A program made the position numbers and the translations under genes. Under the pieces are notes generated by a model. It ran no database searches and was not told where the DNA came from. It was given only the letters and a program-made list of their open reading frames with translations. Positions 1 to 9,755 of a DNA stretch of 60,457 nt are shown in pieces. Source of the DNA: a virus. Positions within the stretch are counted from its first letter, which is position 1. The number at the start of each line of letters is the position of its first letter. Where the stretch lies: positions 1 through 60,457 of the IMG/VR virus record IMGVR_UViG_3300046747_000764. The stretch is one strand, 5' to 3'.

Positions 1-157
1 CGCTGGTGGCAATGCCGGCACCGTCGGCAGTATAGGTCGCGGTGGATGCCTGAATCACCTGAAATGGCTGGCATTGCATAGTCGCTGCACCCGCGAGCGA
101 CGACGACAGAGCGAGGGCGAGCGCGAGCGCACACGCCCCATAGAATGGCTTCATCAT
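1..157 (-). CDS. Secreted small protein, 3' end cut off by window edge
   Basis: Reading leftward from tandem ATG codons (155-157 and 152-154), the product begins MMKPFYGACALALALAL and continues through an Ala/Leu-rich core to an AGA-type signal peptidase site. It then reads TMQCQPFQVIQAS before leaving the window after 52 codons. A purine-rich GAGGGA lies about 8 bases upstream of the start. This is a typical Sec signal peptide followed by a short Thr/Ala-rich mature region. It is the last visible gene of the leftward late operon, downstream of the giant fibre-like gene. No family is recognised; it may be another exported fibre or chaperone-like component. Confidence 0.6.
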   Translation of the reverse strand, partial: MMKPFYGACALALALALSSSLAGAATMQCQPFQVIQASTATYTADGAGIATS

Positions 158-240
158 AAAATTTCCCTCGGAAGAGTGATATGCCGCTGAGTGGGGCGCA
201 GCGGTGGCGCCGGATACTCAAACCTTAGAGCTGCGGCCCG

Positions 241-3200
241 TTAATTCGACGGAACGTGAACCAGCCCAACCGGATCGGTACAGCCCGACGGCATCCACGG
301 CAGGAAGTCGCGCCAATCATGCGGCGGGGCCCCGATGTCAGCGAGGCCGGCGCTGGCGCGGCTGGTGAAATACGAGTTGGTGCCGTCTAGGGTTACGTCA
401 TTGGTGTTGGCGCCTCGTGTTGAGATCGGGACCAACACTCCTGTCGAATCGGAGTCAACAGTTCCGCCAGCACCAGGCACTCTGGAAGCGGAGTCGAACC
501 ACACAAACTTGTTATTGCTCCACGTCTGATGGCTATCGAGCGGAATCCCAAGGCTGAAGAACCAGTGGGCGCTATTGAGCTGCTGCGCAACATACGTGCT
601 GTTGTTTACAGTCGGCGCATTCGGCTGAACGTTGGCCTCCCAATCCCCCCCATATCGCATGCTGTCCCACGAATTCATGTCGGTCCAAGATTTGGTCGAT
701 CCATCTCCGTTGACTGACAGGATCTTGTCAAAGTGGGGTGAGCCAGAATCCATGTCCACAGTCTCGCTGCCGTTATAAACGCCGTCGATATTCTGTAGGA
801 ACATAGAGCAGGTAAAATTCGCCACCTGTGAGCGCTCTTTGAACGTATGGCCAACAATGGCCTGCTCGAAGACGCTGTTGACGGCATTGGTTATCGAGTG
901 CGTTCCGCCCTCTCCCATATAGATAATGTGTTCTGGGCCGTCGCCGCCGCCACTTCTGGCGAACACGGAGTTATAAAAATTTACCGTCTGGTCGACCACA
1001 TTGGAGCTGATGAGGTTCTGTAGTGAGTCGTGGGCATAGACGTTGCGCATGGTCCATGTTCTAAAATCTCGGATGCCGATCATCCAATAGGACCACGGAC
1101 CAAGCTCTATATTGTCAACGGTAAGCGTCGGTGGGCCGGCGCTGACGAATTCGAAATCAACGCCCATAAGGTTTCCCGCGGTTTCGGTAGACCCAAACAG
1201 GTGCGCCCGAGTTTTGCCGCCGTCCGGGGAGAGCCCCTTCAGCCACAAGTGCAGTGGGTGCTGCGGGATCAGCTGGGCTTGAATTGGGGGTATCTGATAT
1301 TCACCAGCCGATATTTTGATCTGCACGTTATCCCAATTGAGGTCGCGGGCACTGTTCATGGCCGCGTACGGATCGGTAAAATCGCATCCTCCGGTGATAC
1401 ATACGGTAAGCACGTGGTCTGGGACGAACGGGTCCGCAGCCAGCGCCACAGGCAATGTCGCGACCGGGGCCGGCGGATCAATCGCTTTGGCGACATAGAA
1501 CGTGTCCGACCTCGTGGCAACATTGAAAGAATTGTGCAAATACCAAACGACCGTAAAGCCCACATCTCGATCGGCTTTTATCACAGGGGCTGTAAGGTTT
1601 ACCGTAAAGGAAGGCGTAGCCGGAAGGTACGCATAATTGGTGCTATCGTCCCCAATTACCTCCCCAGTGCCCTGTTTGACTTGCACGAAATCCGTCGTAG
1701 TAGATGAGCCGCATGTGCCAGTAACAGTGACCGTCTCGCCCGGCGCGTAAGTCGATTTGTTGAGGGCCAGGTGCGGCCCCCCACCACATCCAGAAGTGCC
1801 GCCAATGATGGTCAATTGCTGCAATTTGGGGCTGTTGGTGAAGTTCGAGTCGGTGGCCGAGACGCAGAGATCGTAATTGCGGGCAGTGGTAAGGTTGGCG
1901 CCGGCGATGGAAACGGTCGAACCCGAGAGCGTGAACGAATTATTGTCGGCGCCGGGGCAGTTCACGCCGGCGGTCTTGGTGTAAGTCCCGGCGAACGATC
2001 CGGTGCTCACCTGGGTCGAGAGAGTTCCGATTACGGTGTTGGCGTTTGGTGCCACCGCGACAAAGGTGCTCGGCGAAAGGGTGATCGAGCTGATGACACC
2101 GCCTCCACCGCCTCCCCCTCCGCCTCCGGGGACAATGACAAGAGTGGCCGGAGTTGGATCGAATGGATTGACGAAGGCTTGGGTGGAGGAGCCACCCGTC
2201 AGGCTTGTCGTCGAGGAGAACAGGCCTGTAGATAGGTTGAGCCATGACGCCTGGAGGGAAACCCCACTGGCCGACGACAGATTTACCGTTATGTTCGCGC
2301 CAATCCGATCGTACACAATGTATTGATGCCCAGCGGTATCGACGAGAGCTGTCCCCGTGCTGGACAAGTCGCCACGCGGCAGCATGGCGGTCATGTCGAC
2401 CATCTTAGCCACAGTATTGGTATGCTTAATGGCCGCGCGGTCTACTTGGTCGTAAAAAAGGAAGCTAGAGTTAAAGACGGTATAATTTCCCGCCACGCCA
2501 CTACCCTGGAGGTCGTCCATATAAAGCACGTTGTTGCCATTCATAAATGTCGACCAGAACCAATCGGTTCCGCCGCCCAAGCCAAACTGGTGATCCGTGT
2601 CGGCAAACACCGGCTTAGAGATATTAAAGACCTCTGGAACGAGGTTATAATCTTGATCCTCCATAAAGTCGGCACTGCTCGAGCCAAATTGAGACGATGG
2701 AAGATTTACACCGACTGGGTGGTGCATGTACCCCTGTGATGATTCATACGAATGAACGTAGTTGACGATCGTCTCCTGAAACGGCCACGTCTCGGGGTCC
2801 GGCTCGTTCACCACCTCATAAAGTACGCTAGGCTCCTGCGCTAGGGTGTCAAGCAGGTGACGAAGATACGCCTGCTGGAGGGTCCAGGTCGTTGAATCGG
2901 CGCCGGTGTATGCAGTGTCAACGTTGGTTGTCGTGCCGTTGATGTTATTGGCCCCGTTCCAGAAATCGAACGCCCAATCAGGATCGTGATACATCGCGAA
3001 CAACATGGGCATTACGTAGATGCCCTTGGAGGCGGCGTACTCGACGTTTGCCTTCAAATTATTAAAGAACGCCGCGTTAAACGAAGTGACGTCGATTTTA
3101 TTGCCGCCATCGCCCGCGCAGCATGTACCGGAACGATTAAATGGGATTGGCGTCACATTGCCGACGTCGGAATTAAACCGGATACCAGAGATCTCCCAAT

Positions 3201-6200
3201 GCCGGATGACGTTTGCGTTAATACTCGACAGAAAATCGGCGAAAGCATTGAAGGAAAAAGGCCCAAAGTTAGCCGTCGACGTGTAGCCACTAAGCCAGTG
3301 ATGATTTCCCGTCAGGTAGATTCCCTTGCCGTCCGGCGTCTTGAAGTAATGCGGGTTGGAGCCTAGTACGGCGAGCGGCCCCAGCGCGTTCGTCACCGTC
3401 GCGGGCGTTACCGTGAGGGGCGTGGTTGCGCTTATGGTAAAGCCGTCGTTGAGCAAATACCGGATCTCATAATCGCCTGCGGCAGGGGCCGTAAGCGAGA
3501 TGGTGGCCGGGAGCGCCACGGGCGAGCCCGGCGGGGTTTGTGAACCGTTCAGGTAGGCCCACGTGCCGATCGTGGTCGAGCCAGAGCCGGTCGGGACGAT
3601 ATTGATCCAGTCCCTCGCGTTCCCCTGTCCATTCGACAGCGTGATTGAAACCGGAGTCCCCGAGGTGACGGTTGATCCGCCATTCACCACCAACGATGGG
3701 CCACCTGTGCCGGTGACGGTAAAACCCTGGTACTGCGGGCTGTTTGTGAACGCTCCGTCGGTCGCGCTGACGCAGATCGCTTTGCTTCCCGCAGCCGTGA
3801 TGGCGGTGCCGCCGATCTTCAGGGTCGAGCCGGCAATCGTGAAGAGGCCGTTGTTGGCACCCAATCCAGAGCACCCACCTGTCGTGGACAGGGCGAATGT
3901 CCCAGCGAATGACCCAGAGGATACCGCCGCGAACAGCGTGCCGACCGTCGAGCCTTGGTTGCCGGCCGTCGCCACAAAAGTCGCCGGTGTCAACGAAAGC
4001 GTGTTGATGGTGGCGCCACCGCCACCGCCCGCGTTGACGTGCAGGTGCATCTCCCCAAGGACCGGACGCCCTCCGGGCCCACCACCCGTGGATTTGACCT
4101 GCACCATCTGCGATGCGTCGCACGGGATGGTCCCGACCGTGACCAGGTTGTTCCCGCTGATCGCGTAGTGCGTCGGGTCCGAGGCCTTATAGATCGACCA
4201 GGTGCCGGGGGTAGCGCCTTGGGTCAGCCCCATGGTGTCCACCACGGTCCCCGGCGAGGCACCGCAAGACAGCGTGGCAAATTGGTGGGTGTGCGTAACG
4301 ACGGGAGGCACGCCGGCCACCACCACCGTTGGGTCCCAATTGTATTGCGGAGTGGCCGGGTTATAGTTGCCGGGCGATCTGGTCTCAACGTCAGCTAGCG
4401 CATGCGATACGTCATATCCCAGGATGGAGAGCCCCCATATTGCTTGATGTGCATAAGGGATGTAGCCGTTATTCGCGTAACCGCCGCCGGGGCCGGGATC
4501 GTACAGGAACCGCTGCTTGGGGCCAAAGTTAAGGCCGGCCCCGCTTTGGTTCTGTACCAACACTCCACCAACTGTAAAACCGGTGAAATTCTGCCCAGCA
4601 ACCGGACATTGACTCGGAAAGGCAGCGTGATCTGCCGCTGTGCACTGCAGGAAAAACGTCTGATCCGTATTGTTTACGTTGGTAAACGTGAACCAACGAT
4701 TGCCGGGCAACTGATCGATTATCGTAGAGTTCTGACCGAATCCCGATACGTTCTTTAACGAGTCGCCGTTGGTCAGCGACGTATTGCCCGGAATGGAGTT
4801 GAGTTGGAGCTTCCCACCAGAAAGGACGTCAATATAAATATCAAAGGTGCCAAAATCCGAGGCGTCTACGCCGTTAACAAACGGGCCGTAAATGCCGCCC
4901 ATCTCAGAGCCAGTGTTTGGGTGATCGCCTTCATGAGTAAATGGTTCGCTGGCATAATCGATGGCCCAATAAGTAGACATCATGCCGTACATCTGGCCGC
5001 CGATCTCGCCCTCGTAAATCTTGGCGTCAGGCATGGTTATAGTTTCAGCCAGCGGCGAATGCTGAAACGTCGTCATGAGGTAACCAGCGGCCTCTATATG
5101 GGCCTTGATGAACGTTTCATCGAAAACAAACATATTGCCTGGCGGATTTAACGATCCGGTAAATCCTACGCTGCTCGGACCGTCGCGATAGCTTAGAAAG
5201 GACGGCCAAAAATTGGCGTTCTCAGTAAGCAGGTCGGCGAAGTATGAGCGCTCCGGATTGTTGGCTAAGGTCGGCACCAAGGGGTAATCATCGGCGCCAA
5301 AGGTGGCTCCGTAGGAGACATCACGCATCAACCACGCGCTACCACGAGCTTGGTAGACGTTCGTCAACAAGCCCCAGTAATGGTAGATGTTGCCGTCACT
5401 GTACCGTCCGTTAGCATCGCGAAAACCTCCGCCGCCAAGATCGCTAGCGGGGCCGACGGCCACTTGCATAACATCGTTGGCAGCGCGCCATTGTATTAGG
5501 TCAAGGAAGTGACGATCGCCGAACAACTGATAGGTGAATCCGGCAAACCCAGGCATGTGATCAAGCCCGGTGTAAACGAGACCGCCCGAAAGATCGTACC
5601 CACCAGGATTCAACTTGCCTGATGGATCGGCCAACCCATTCATAGGTCCGGGCGGGATGTGAGTTTGATTTCTCGTTAACAAACCGGTGTAAGAGCCGCC
5701 ATTGCCGTTCCCACCAGGGCCGGTTGGCGGGCCATTGTTGAGGGCCGGGATGCGACCTGTCGCCTCATCCAGCGTGGTCCCATAACCGTCCCGCGGCGCA
5801 CAATACGAGGCCGTCCTGGCGGCATCCCAATCCGATTCGGCCTGCGTGACAAACGCCTGAGCCGAGTATTCGTTGGAGATACCAATATCAGAGCGAGCGC
5901 CAACATCGCCCGTACCCTTCATGTTCATGTAGCCCATCGGGCCGTAAAGATTAGAGAGCCCTATGGAGTAATCCGTAAGACCGGTAGTGCCGGGCTGAGT
6001 TAGATTGAGAGGGATGATCACCCCGGTGCGCTCCCAATATTGCTTTTCAGCAAGAGTGAGCGCCGGGTAAACCTTTCGTGTTACCCGAGTGGCCGAGCCA
6101 AAGGGCGACCAGTTGGATAGCCCAGTCGCATCAACGGTTTCCCATGTTTTGAAATGGGGATGCGGTATGCGTGCCGAGAAGGTCGTTGTTCCAGAGCCCA

Positions 6201-9200
6201 GCGCGCCGCTGAGCGCCTCGCTGTCGGTCTGCGGGGCCTGTAGGAGATTGACGTACCGCGTCTCACCTAAAGTAGACGTGCCCGCGCTGCTGGCTGGATA
6301 TACATAAAGCAGCTGCCCATTGGTGAGCCCCCCAAGGCAGCCGCCCGAGCACGTCACCCGCGTCGCCTGCCCGTTGTACCACGCGTTGAGGCCGGTCGAG
6401 GATGGTATTAATAAGCAATTGCCGTAGCCTCTATAGCAGGAGGTATTCCACGGACCTGATCCGGCGGTGAGCACCGAGGCCGACGAATTGGTAATCGTCG
6501 CGTCGAGGCCGCTCCAATCGTAGACATTGGTTGCCCCGTCATCGACCTGTGCACGATACGACAAGAATTGCGGGTCGTTGGCGAAACCGGCCGGGCCGAC
6601 GTTTCCAGCGTTACCGGCGCTGCCCTGCGCGACGTTCATCCAGCTGTTGTGGATGTGGCACACCCACCGCACATCGCCCGCCGAAGTACCATCGGAGGAT
6701 TTGGTGAAGAGGTCGATGTTGCACTGCGCGTAGAGCAGCGGATCTTTGTGTCCACTCGTCGCATACGTAAATAGCCCGCTCACGACGTACTCATCCATCA
6801 CGTTGCCGGCGGCAACGTGGCGTGGAGCATCGCGCCCGGTGTTGGCGATATTGTCGCAGATGCGGAACGTCGCATCCCCGGAATCGCGCACCGTGTCATT
6901 CGTGTTACGGATGTCGGTGAGATGGATCTTCAGGTCATGCGCCGCGGGGCCGCTGCACAAAGCGGTTAGAGGCTGGTGCGAGGATTCCGCGTAGGCTCCC
7001 GCCGTAGAGATAAACTCGAACTGTGTGGTCGCCCCATTAGCCAGGGACGACGGCAACCAAGCGGCCCAGACCGCATGGCGCCACGAACCGTTGCCGCCGT
7101 TCTCGCGCCATGTCGAGATCTCGTTCCACTGCTGGCCGGCGAGGGCTGTGTGGGTCGAGGCGCTGCGGATCAGCGGGTGGGTACCTGGCATGATATCGCC
7201 ATAGGCGAACCCCTGGCCCATGGAAATGGGCGAGCCGGCGGGCAAGGTCGCCCCGGAGAGGTTCTTAAAGGTGACCGTTGTTATGGCAGAGCCGACCGCG
7301 ATCCCATTGACGGTTAGCCCTTGAGAGAAAGGACTGTTGCTGAACGTGGCGTCGGTCGCCGTTACGCAAATCGCATAGGCGCGCACGGTGGTAACGTCGG
7401 TTCCGTGCAGCTTTAGGGTCGCTCCGGTGAGTGTGAACAGACCGTTATCGGCGCCCAATCCAGAGCACCCGCCAGTCGTCGAGAAAGCGTAGGTACCAGC
7501 GAAGGAGCCCGAAGAGACGGCGGTGGACAATTGCCCCACGGTCGCGTTGGCATTGCCGGCTTGCGCAACAAAGGAGGCCGGCGACAGCGCAACCGAACTG
7601 ATCGAGAGCACCGCGCCGGCGTTGCCCGTGACGGTGAGTTGCTGCAATTTGGGGCTGTTAGAGAACCCGCCCTGAGTAGCGCTGACGCAAATGTTATAGG
7701 CGCCCGCGCCGGTTATGTCGGACGCGCCGATATGGAGTATCTCATTATGGGTGCCGGTGAGCGTGAACTTGGCATTGTCGGTGCCGGGGCAGCTGAGGCC
7801 GGTGGTCAGGGCGAAATTGCCAGTGAAGCTTCCGCTCGACACACTAGCCGTGAGAGTGCCGACCGTGGTGGTGGCATTGCCGGCTTGCGCGGTGAAGGAG
7901 GATGGATTTAGCGCGACCGAGTTGATCTGTGGAGTGCCGGTCACGATCAGCGGAGTGGTCGCGACGATAGTGTTGCTGGATGACCCCGGCGATGTGTAAT
8001 AGCGGATCTCGTAGGTTCCCGGAGCGCTCGGGCCCGTCATTGTGTTGGTGCCAGAGGTCAACTGCGGAGATGGCGGCGACGCCCCGTCAGGATTGCCGTT
8101 GAGATAAGCAAAGCAGCATTCATTGGCGCCGGCATTTGGCCAGCTCGGCGACCCTGGAACCGCAATAGTCATAAAGTCGTAAGTATTCCCGACACCGCCA
8201 GCGAAAGTCACCGGGATAGAGGCGCCCGGCGCGACCGACGAGCCCTGGAACAGAATGAGCGATGGACCATTCCCTTGGATGGTGAGGGGCTGCAGTTTGG
8301 GGCTGTTACTGAACGATGAGTCGGTGGCAGACACGCAGATGTGGTAGGCAATGCCATTGAAGGCGGCGGATGAGCCGATCTTCAGGGTCGAGCCGGTGAT
8401 CGCAAAGCTAGCGTTGTTCGTGGAATCGCATCCAGCTCCCGTAGCCAGGGCGAAGGTGCCCCCAAAGGTGCCCGAGGAAACTACGGCAGATAAGGTTCCG
8501 ACGGTCGAATTCGCATTGCCGCTCGATGAGGTAAATGACGACGGCGTCGCGGAGACCGAGGTAATCGTGGCCGCGGGACCGCCCGTGCCTGTAATGGTCA
8601 GCTGTTGAGCGAATGGACTGTTCGCGAACCCCGCGTCGGTCGCCAGCAGGCAAATCGCATAGGCGCGCGCGGTGACGACGTCGGCGGTGTTCAGCTTCAG
8701 CGTCGAGCCCGTGATCGCAAAGCTGGCGTTGTCGGCACCGTGAGTGGCGCACCCACCCGAAGTAGACAGCGCATAGGTCCCGGCGAATGTGCCCGTCGAG
8801 ACGGCGGTTGAAAGGGACCCGACCGTCGCGTTGGCGTTGCCGGCTTGGGCCGCGAAAGTAGCCGGCGTCGCGGTAACCGAAGTAATCGTGGCGGTCGGAG
8901 CGCCAGCGGTACCGGTGACAGTCAGCTGTTGCGCGAAGGGGCTGTTCGAGAAATTGACGTCGGTCGCCAGCAAGCAGATAGCGTAAGCACGAGCGACAGT
9001 AACGGCGGACCCACCGACCTTTAGTGTCGTCCCCGCAATCGCAAAGCTGGCGTTGTCGGCGCCGTGACCAGAGCACCCGCCCGAAGTCGATAGAGCATAG
9101 GTGCCAGCGAACGTGCCGCTCGAGACGACCGATGAGAGCGTCCCGACGGTAGCGTTCTGATTCCCAGCTTGGGCGATGAATGACGACGGCGACACCCCGA

Positions 9201-9750
9201 CCGAGTTTATCGTGGCGGCTGGCGGGGCTGCCGTGCCGGTCACCGAGATTGGAAAGAAAGCGGGGCTATTCCCGAAATTAGCGTCGACGGCCCGCACACA
9301 TAGCGCGTAGGTCCGGGCGACCGTAACGGCGGTAGTGTTGATCGAAAGTGTGGAGCTTGTTATCGAAAATGCGGCGTTGTCAGTCCCGGGACAATTTGTA
9401 CTAGTCGCCAGCGCATATGTACCGGCGAAGGCGCCGCTCGATACGACGGCGGTGAAAGTCCCAACCACCCGATTTGCGTTGCTAGACTCGGCTACGAACG
9501 AACTCGGCGAGACTGAGATCGAGTTAATCTGAGGACCATTGGCACCGAAGTATGTCTTGAGGTCGCCTAACGAGTGGCGGAAGCAAGGCGGCGAGCCACC
9601 GGGACATACCAGGATCGAGTCGGAATCCGAGAGCGAGGGCCCTGGGACTAGCTGGGGGACGGTTAATCCCTGTGGGTTCTGCGCAAAAGCAGGAAGCGCC
9701 AGGAACAGTAAGGCGATCAGCAATAAGCCAAGGCGTTTTGTCACTAGCAT
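241..9750 (-). CDS. Giant exported multidomain fibre/depolymerase-like protein (3,169 aa)
   Basis: The ATG at 9748-9750 is preferred over one 77 codons upstream. It lies 5 bases after the preceding stop and opens a clean Sec signal peptide (MLVTKRLGLLLIALLFLALP, cleavage after AFA). Next come six cadherin/Ig-like repeats of about 95 residues, each with a P-[AS]-[ST]-F start, a G-[TN]-[FY]-A-[LF] core, paired Cys and an L-T-[VI]-x-G end, with an Ig-like insert. A long central region of roughly 1,000 residues is unrecognised. Two further repeats flank a TIM-barrel glycosidase-like domain (YFKTPDGKGIYLTGNHHW, then VVNEPD as the likely acid/base site) followed by a Gly run. The C-terminus resembles a right-handed beta-helix of the pectate-lyase type. 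By position it should be a tail fibre or spike that degrades surface glycan, but the signal peptide is odd for a virion protein. A secreted enzyme is the alternative. Confidence 0.65.
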   Translation of the reverse strand: MLVTKRLGLLLIALLFLALPAFAQNPQGLTVPQLVPGPSLSDSDSILVCPGGSPPCFRHSLGDLKTYFGANGPQINSISVSPSSFVAESSNANRVVGTFTAVVSSGAFAGTYALATSTNCPGTDNAAFSITSSTLSINTTAVTVARTYALCVRAVDANFGNSPAFFPISVTGTAAPPAATINSVGVSPSSFIAQAGNQNATVGTLSSVVSSGTFAGTYALSTSGGCSGHGADNASFAIAGTTLKVGGSAVTVARAYAICLLATDVNFSNSPFAQQLTVTGTAGAPTATITSVTATPATFAAQAGNANATVGSLSTAVSTGTFAGTYALSTSGGCATHGADNASFAITGSTLKLNTADVVTARAYAICLLATDAGFANSPFAQQLTITGTGGPAATITSVSATPSSFTSSSGNANSTVGTLSAVVSSGTFGGTFALATGAGCDSTNNASFAITGSTLKIGSSAAFNGIAYHICVSATDSSFSNSPKLQPLTIQGNGPSLILFQGSSVAPGASIPVTFAGGVGNTYDFMTIAVPGSPSWPNAGANECCFAYLNGNPDGASPPSPQLTSGTNTMTGPSAPGTYEIRYYTSPGSSSNTIVATTPLIVTGTPQINSVALNPSSFTAQAGNATTTVGTLTASVSSGSFTGNFALTTGLSCPGTDNAKFTLTGTHNEILHIGASDITGAGAYNICVSATQGGFSNSPKLQQLTVTGNAGAVLSISSVALSPASFVAQAGNANATVGQLSTAVSSGSFAGTYAFSTTGGCSGLGADNGLFTLTGATLKLHGTDVTTVRAYAICVTATDATFSNSPFSQGLTVNGIAVGSAITTVTFKNLSGATLPAGSPISMGQGFAYGDIMPGTHPLIRSASTHTALAGQQWNEISTWRENGGNGSWRHAVWAAWLPSSLANGATTQFEFISTAGAYAESSHQPLTALCSGPAAHDLKIHLTDIRNTNDTVRDSGDATFRICDNIANTGRDAPRHVAAGNVMDEYVVSGLFTYATSGHKDPLLYAQCNIDLFTKSSDGTSAGDVRWVCHIHNSWMNVAQGSAGNAGNVGPAGFANDPQFLSYRAQVDDGATNVYDWSGLDATITNSSASVLTAGSGPWNTSCYRGYGNCLLIPSSTGLNAWYNGQATRVTCSGGCLGGLTNGQLLYVYPASSAGTSTLGETRYVNLLQAPQTDSEALSGALGSGTTTFSARIPHPHFKTWETVDATGLSNWSPFGSATRVTRKVYPALTLAEKQYWERTGVIIPLNLTQPGTTGLTDYSIGLSNLYGPMGYMNMKGTGDVGARSDIGISNEYSAQAFVTQAESDWDAARTASYCAPRDGYGTTLDEATGRIPALNNGPPTGPGGNGNGGSYTGLLTRNQTHIPPGPMNGLADPSGKLNPGGYDLSGGLVYTGLDHMPGFAGFTYQLFGDRHFLDLIQWRAANDVMQVAVGPASDLGGGGFRDANGRYSDGNIYHYWGLLTNVYQARGSAWLMRDVSYGATFGADDYPLVPTLANNPERSYFADLLTENANFWPSFLSYRDGPSSVGFTGSLNPPGNMFVFDETFIKAHIEAAGYLMTTFQHSPLAETITMPDAKIYEGEIGGQMYGMMSTYWAIDYASEPFTHEGDHPNTGSEMGGIYGPFVNGVDASDFGTFDIYIDVLSGGKLQLNSIPGNTSLTNGDSLKNVSGFGQNSTIIDQLPGNRWFTFTNVNNTDQTFFLQCTAADHAAFPSQCPVAGQNFTGFTVGGVLVQNQSGAGLNFGPKQRFLYDPGPGGGYANNGYIPYAHQAIWGLSILGYDVSHALADVETRSPGNYNPATPQYNWDPTVVVAGVPPVVTHTHQFATLSCGASPGTVVDTMGLTQGATPGTWSIYKASDPTHYAISGNNLVTVGTIPCDASQMVQVKSTGGGPGGRPVLGEMHLHVNAGGGGGATINTLSLTPATFVATAGNQGSTVGTLFAAVSSGSFAGTFALSTTGGCSGLGANNGLFTIAGSTLKIGGTAITAAGSKAICVSATDGAFTNSPQYQGFTVTGTGGPSLVVNGGSTVTSGTPVSITLSNGQGNARDWINIVPTGSGSTTIGTWAYLNGSQTPPGSPVALPATISLTAPAAGDYEIRYLLNDGFTISATTPLTVTPATVTNALGPLAVLGSNPHYFKTPDGKGIYLTGNHHWLSGYTSTANFGPFSFNAFADFLSSINANVIRHWEISGIRFNSDVGNVTPIPFNRSGTCCAGDGGNKIDVTSFNAAFFNNLKANVEYAASKGIYVMPMLFAMYHDPDWAFDFWNGANNINGTTTNVDTAYTGADSTTWTLQQAYLRHLLDTLAQEPSVLYEVVNEPDPETWPFQETIVNYVHSYESSQGYMHHPVGVNLPSSQFGSSSADFMEDQDYNLVPEVFNISKPVFADTDHQFGLGGGTDWFWSTFMNGNNVLYMDDLQGSGVAGNYTVFNSSFLFYDQVDRAAIKHTNTVAKMVDMTAMLPRGDLSSTGTALVDTAGHQYIVYDRIGANITVNLSSASGVSLQASWLNLSTGLFSSTTSLTGGSSTQAFVNPFDPTPATLVIVPGGGGGGGGGGVISSITLSPSTFVAVAPNANTVIGTLSTQVSTGSFAGTYTKTAGVNCPGADNNSFTLSGSTVSIAGANLTTARNYDLCVSATDSNFTNSPKLQQLTIIGGTSGCGGGPHLALNKSTYAPGETVTVTGTCGSSTTTDFVQVKQGTGEVIGDDSTNYAYLPATPSFTVNLTAPVIKADRDVGFTVVWYLHNSFNVATRSDTFYVAKAIDPPAPVATLPVALAADPFVPDHVLTVCITGGCDFTDPYAAMNSARDLNWDNVQIKISAGEYQIPPIQAQLIPQHPLHLWLKGLSPDGGKTRAHLFGSTETAGNLMGVDFEFVSAGPPTLTVDNIELGPWSYWMIGIRDFRTWTMRNVYAHDSLQNLISSNVVDQTVNFYNSVFARSGGGDGPEHIIYMGEGGTHSITNAVNSVFEQAIVGHTFKERSQVANFTCSMFLQNIDGVYNGSETVDMDSGSPHFDKILSVNGDGSTKSWTDMNSWDSMRYGGDWEANVQPNAPTVNNSTYVAQQLNSAHWFFSLGIPLDSHQTWSNNKFVWFDSASRVPGAGGTVDSDSTGVLVPISTRGANTNDVTLDGTNSYFTSRASAGLADIGAPPHDWRDFLPWMPSGCTDPVGLVHVPSN
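7315..9530 (-). repeat. Tandem cadherin/Ig-like domain repeats in the giant fibre gene
   Basis: The N-terminal part of the giant gene is a string of near-identical ~290-base units, each coding one beta-sandwich domain. Recognisable anchors are GNANATVG near the start, GTYALSTSGG in the middle and a QQLTVTG-like end. Six copies lie here. Two more copies of the same unit are separated from the array, at about 3,700-4,010 and 1,800-2,095. High DNA identity between units suggests recent expansion and makes the array prone to recombination. Copy number should be treated with caution if the assembly is from short reads. Confidence 0.8.
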
Positions 9751-9755
9751 TTTCC

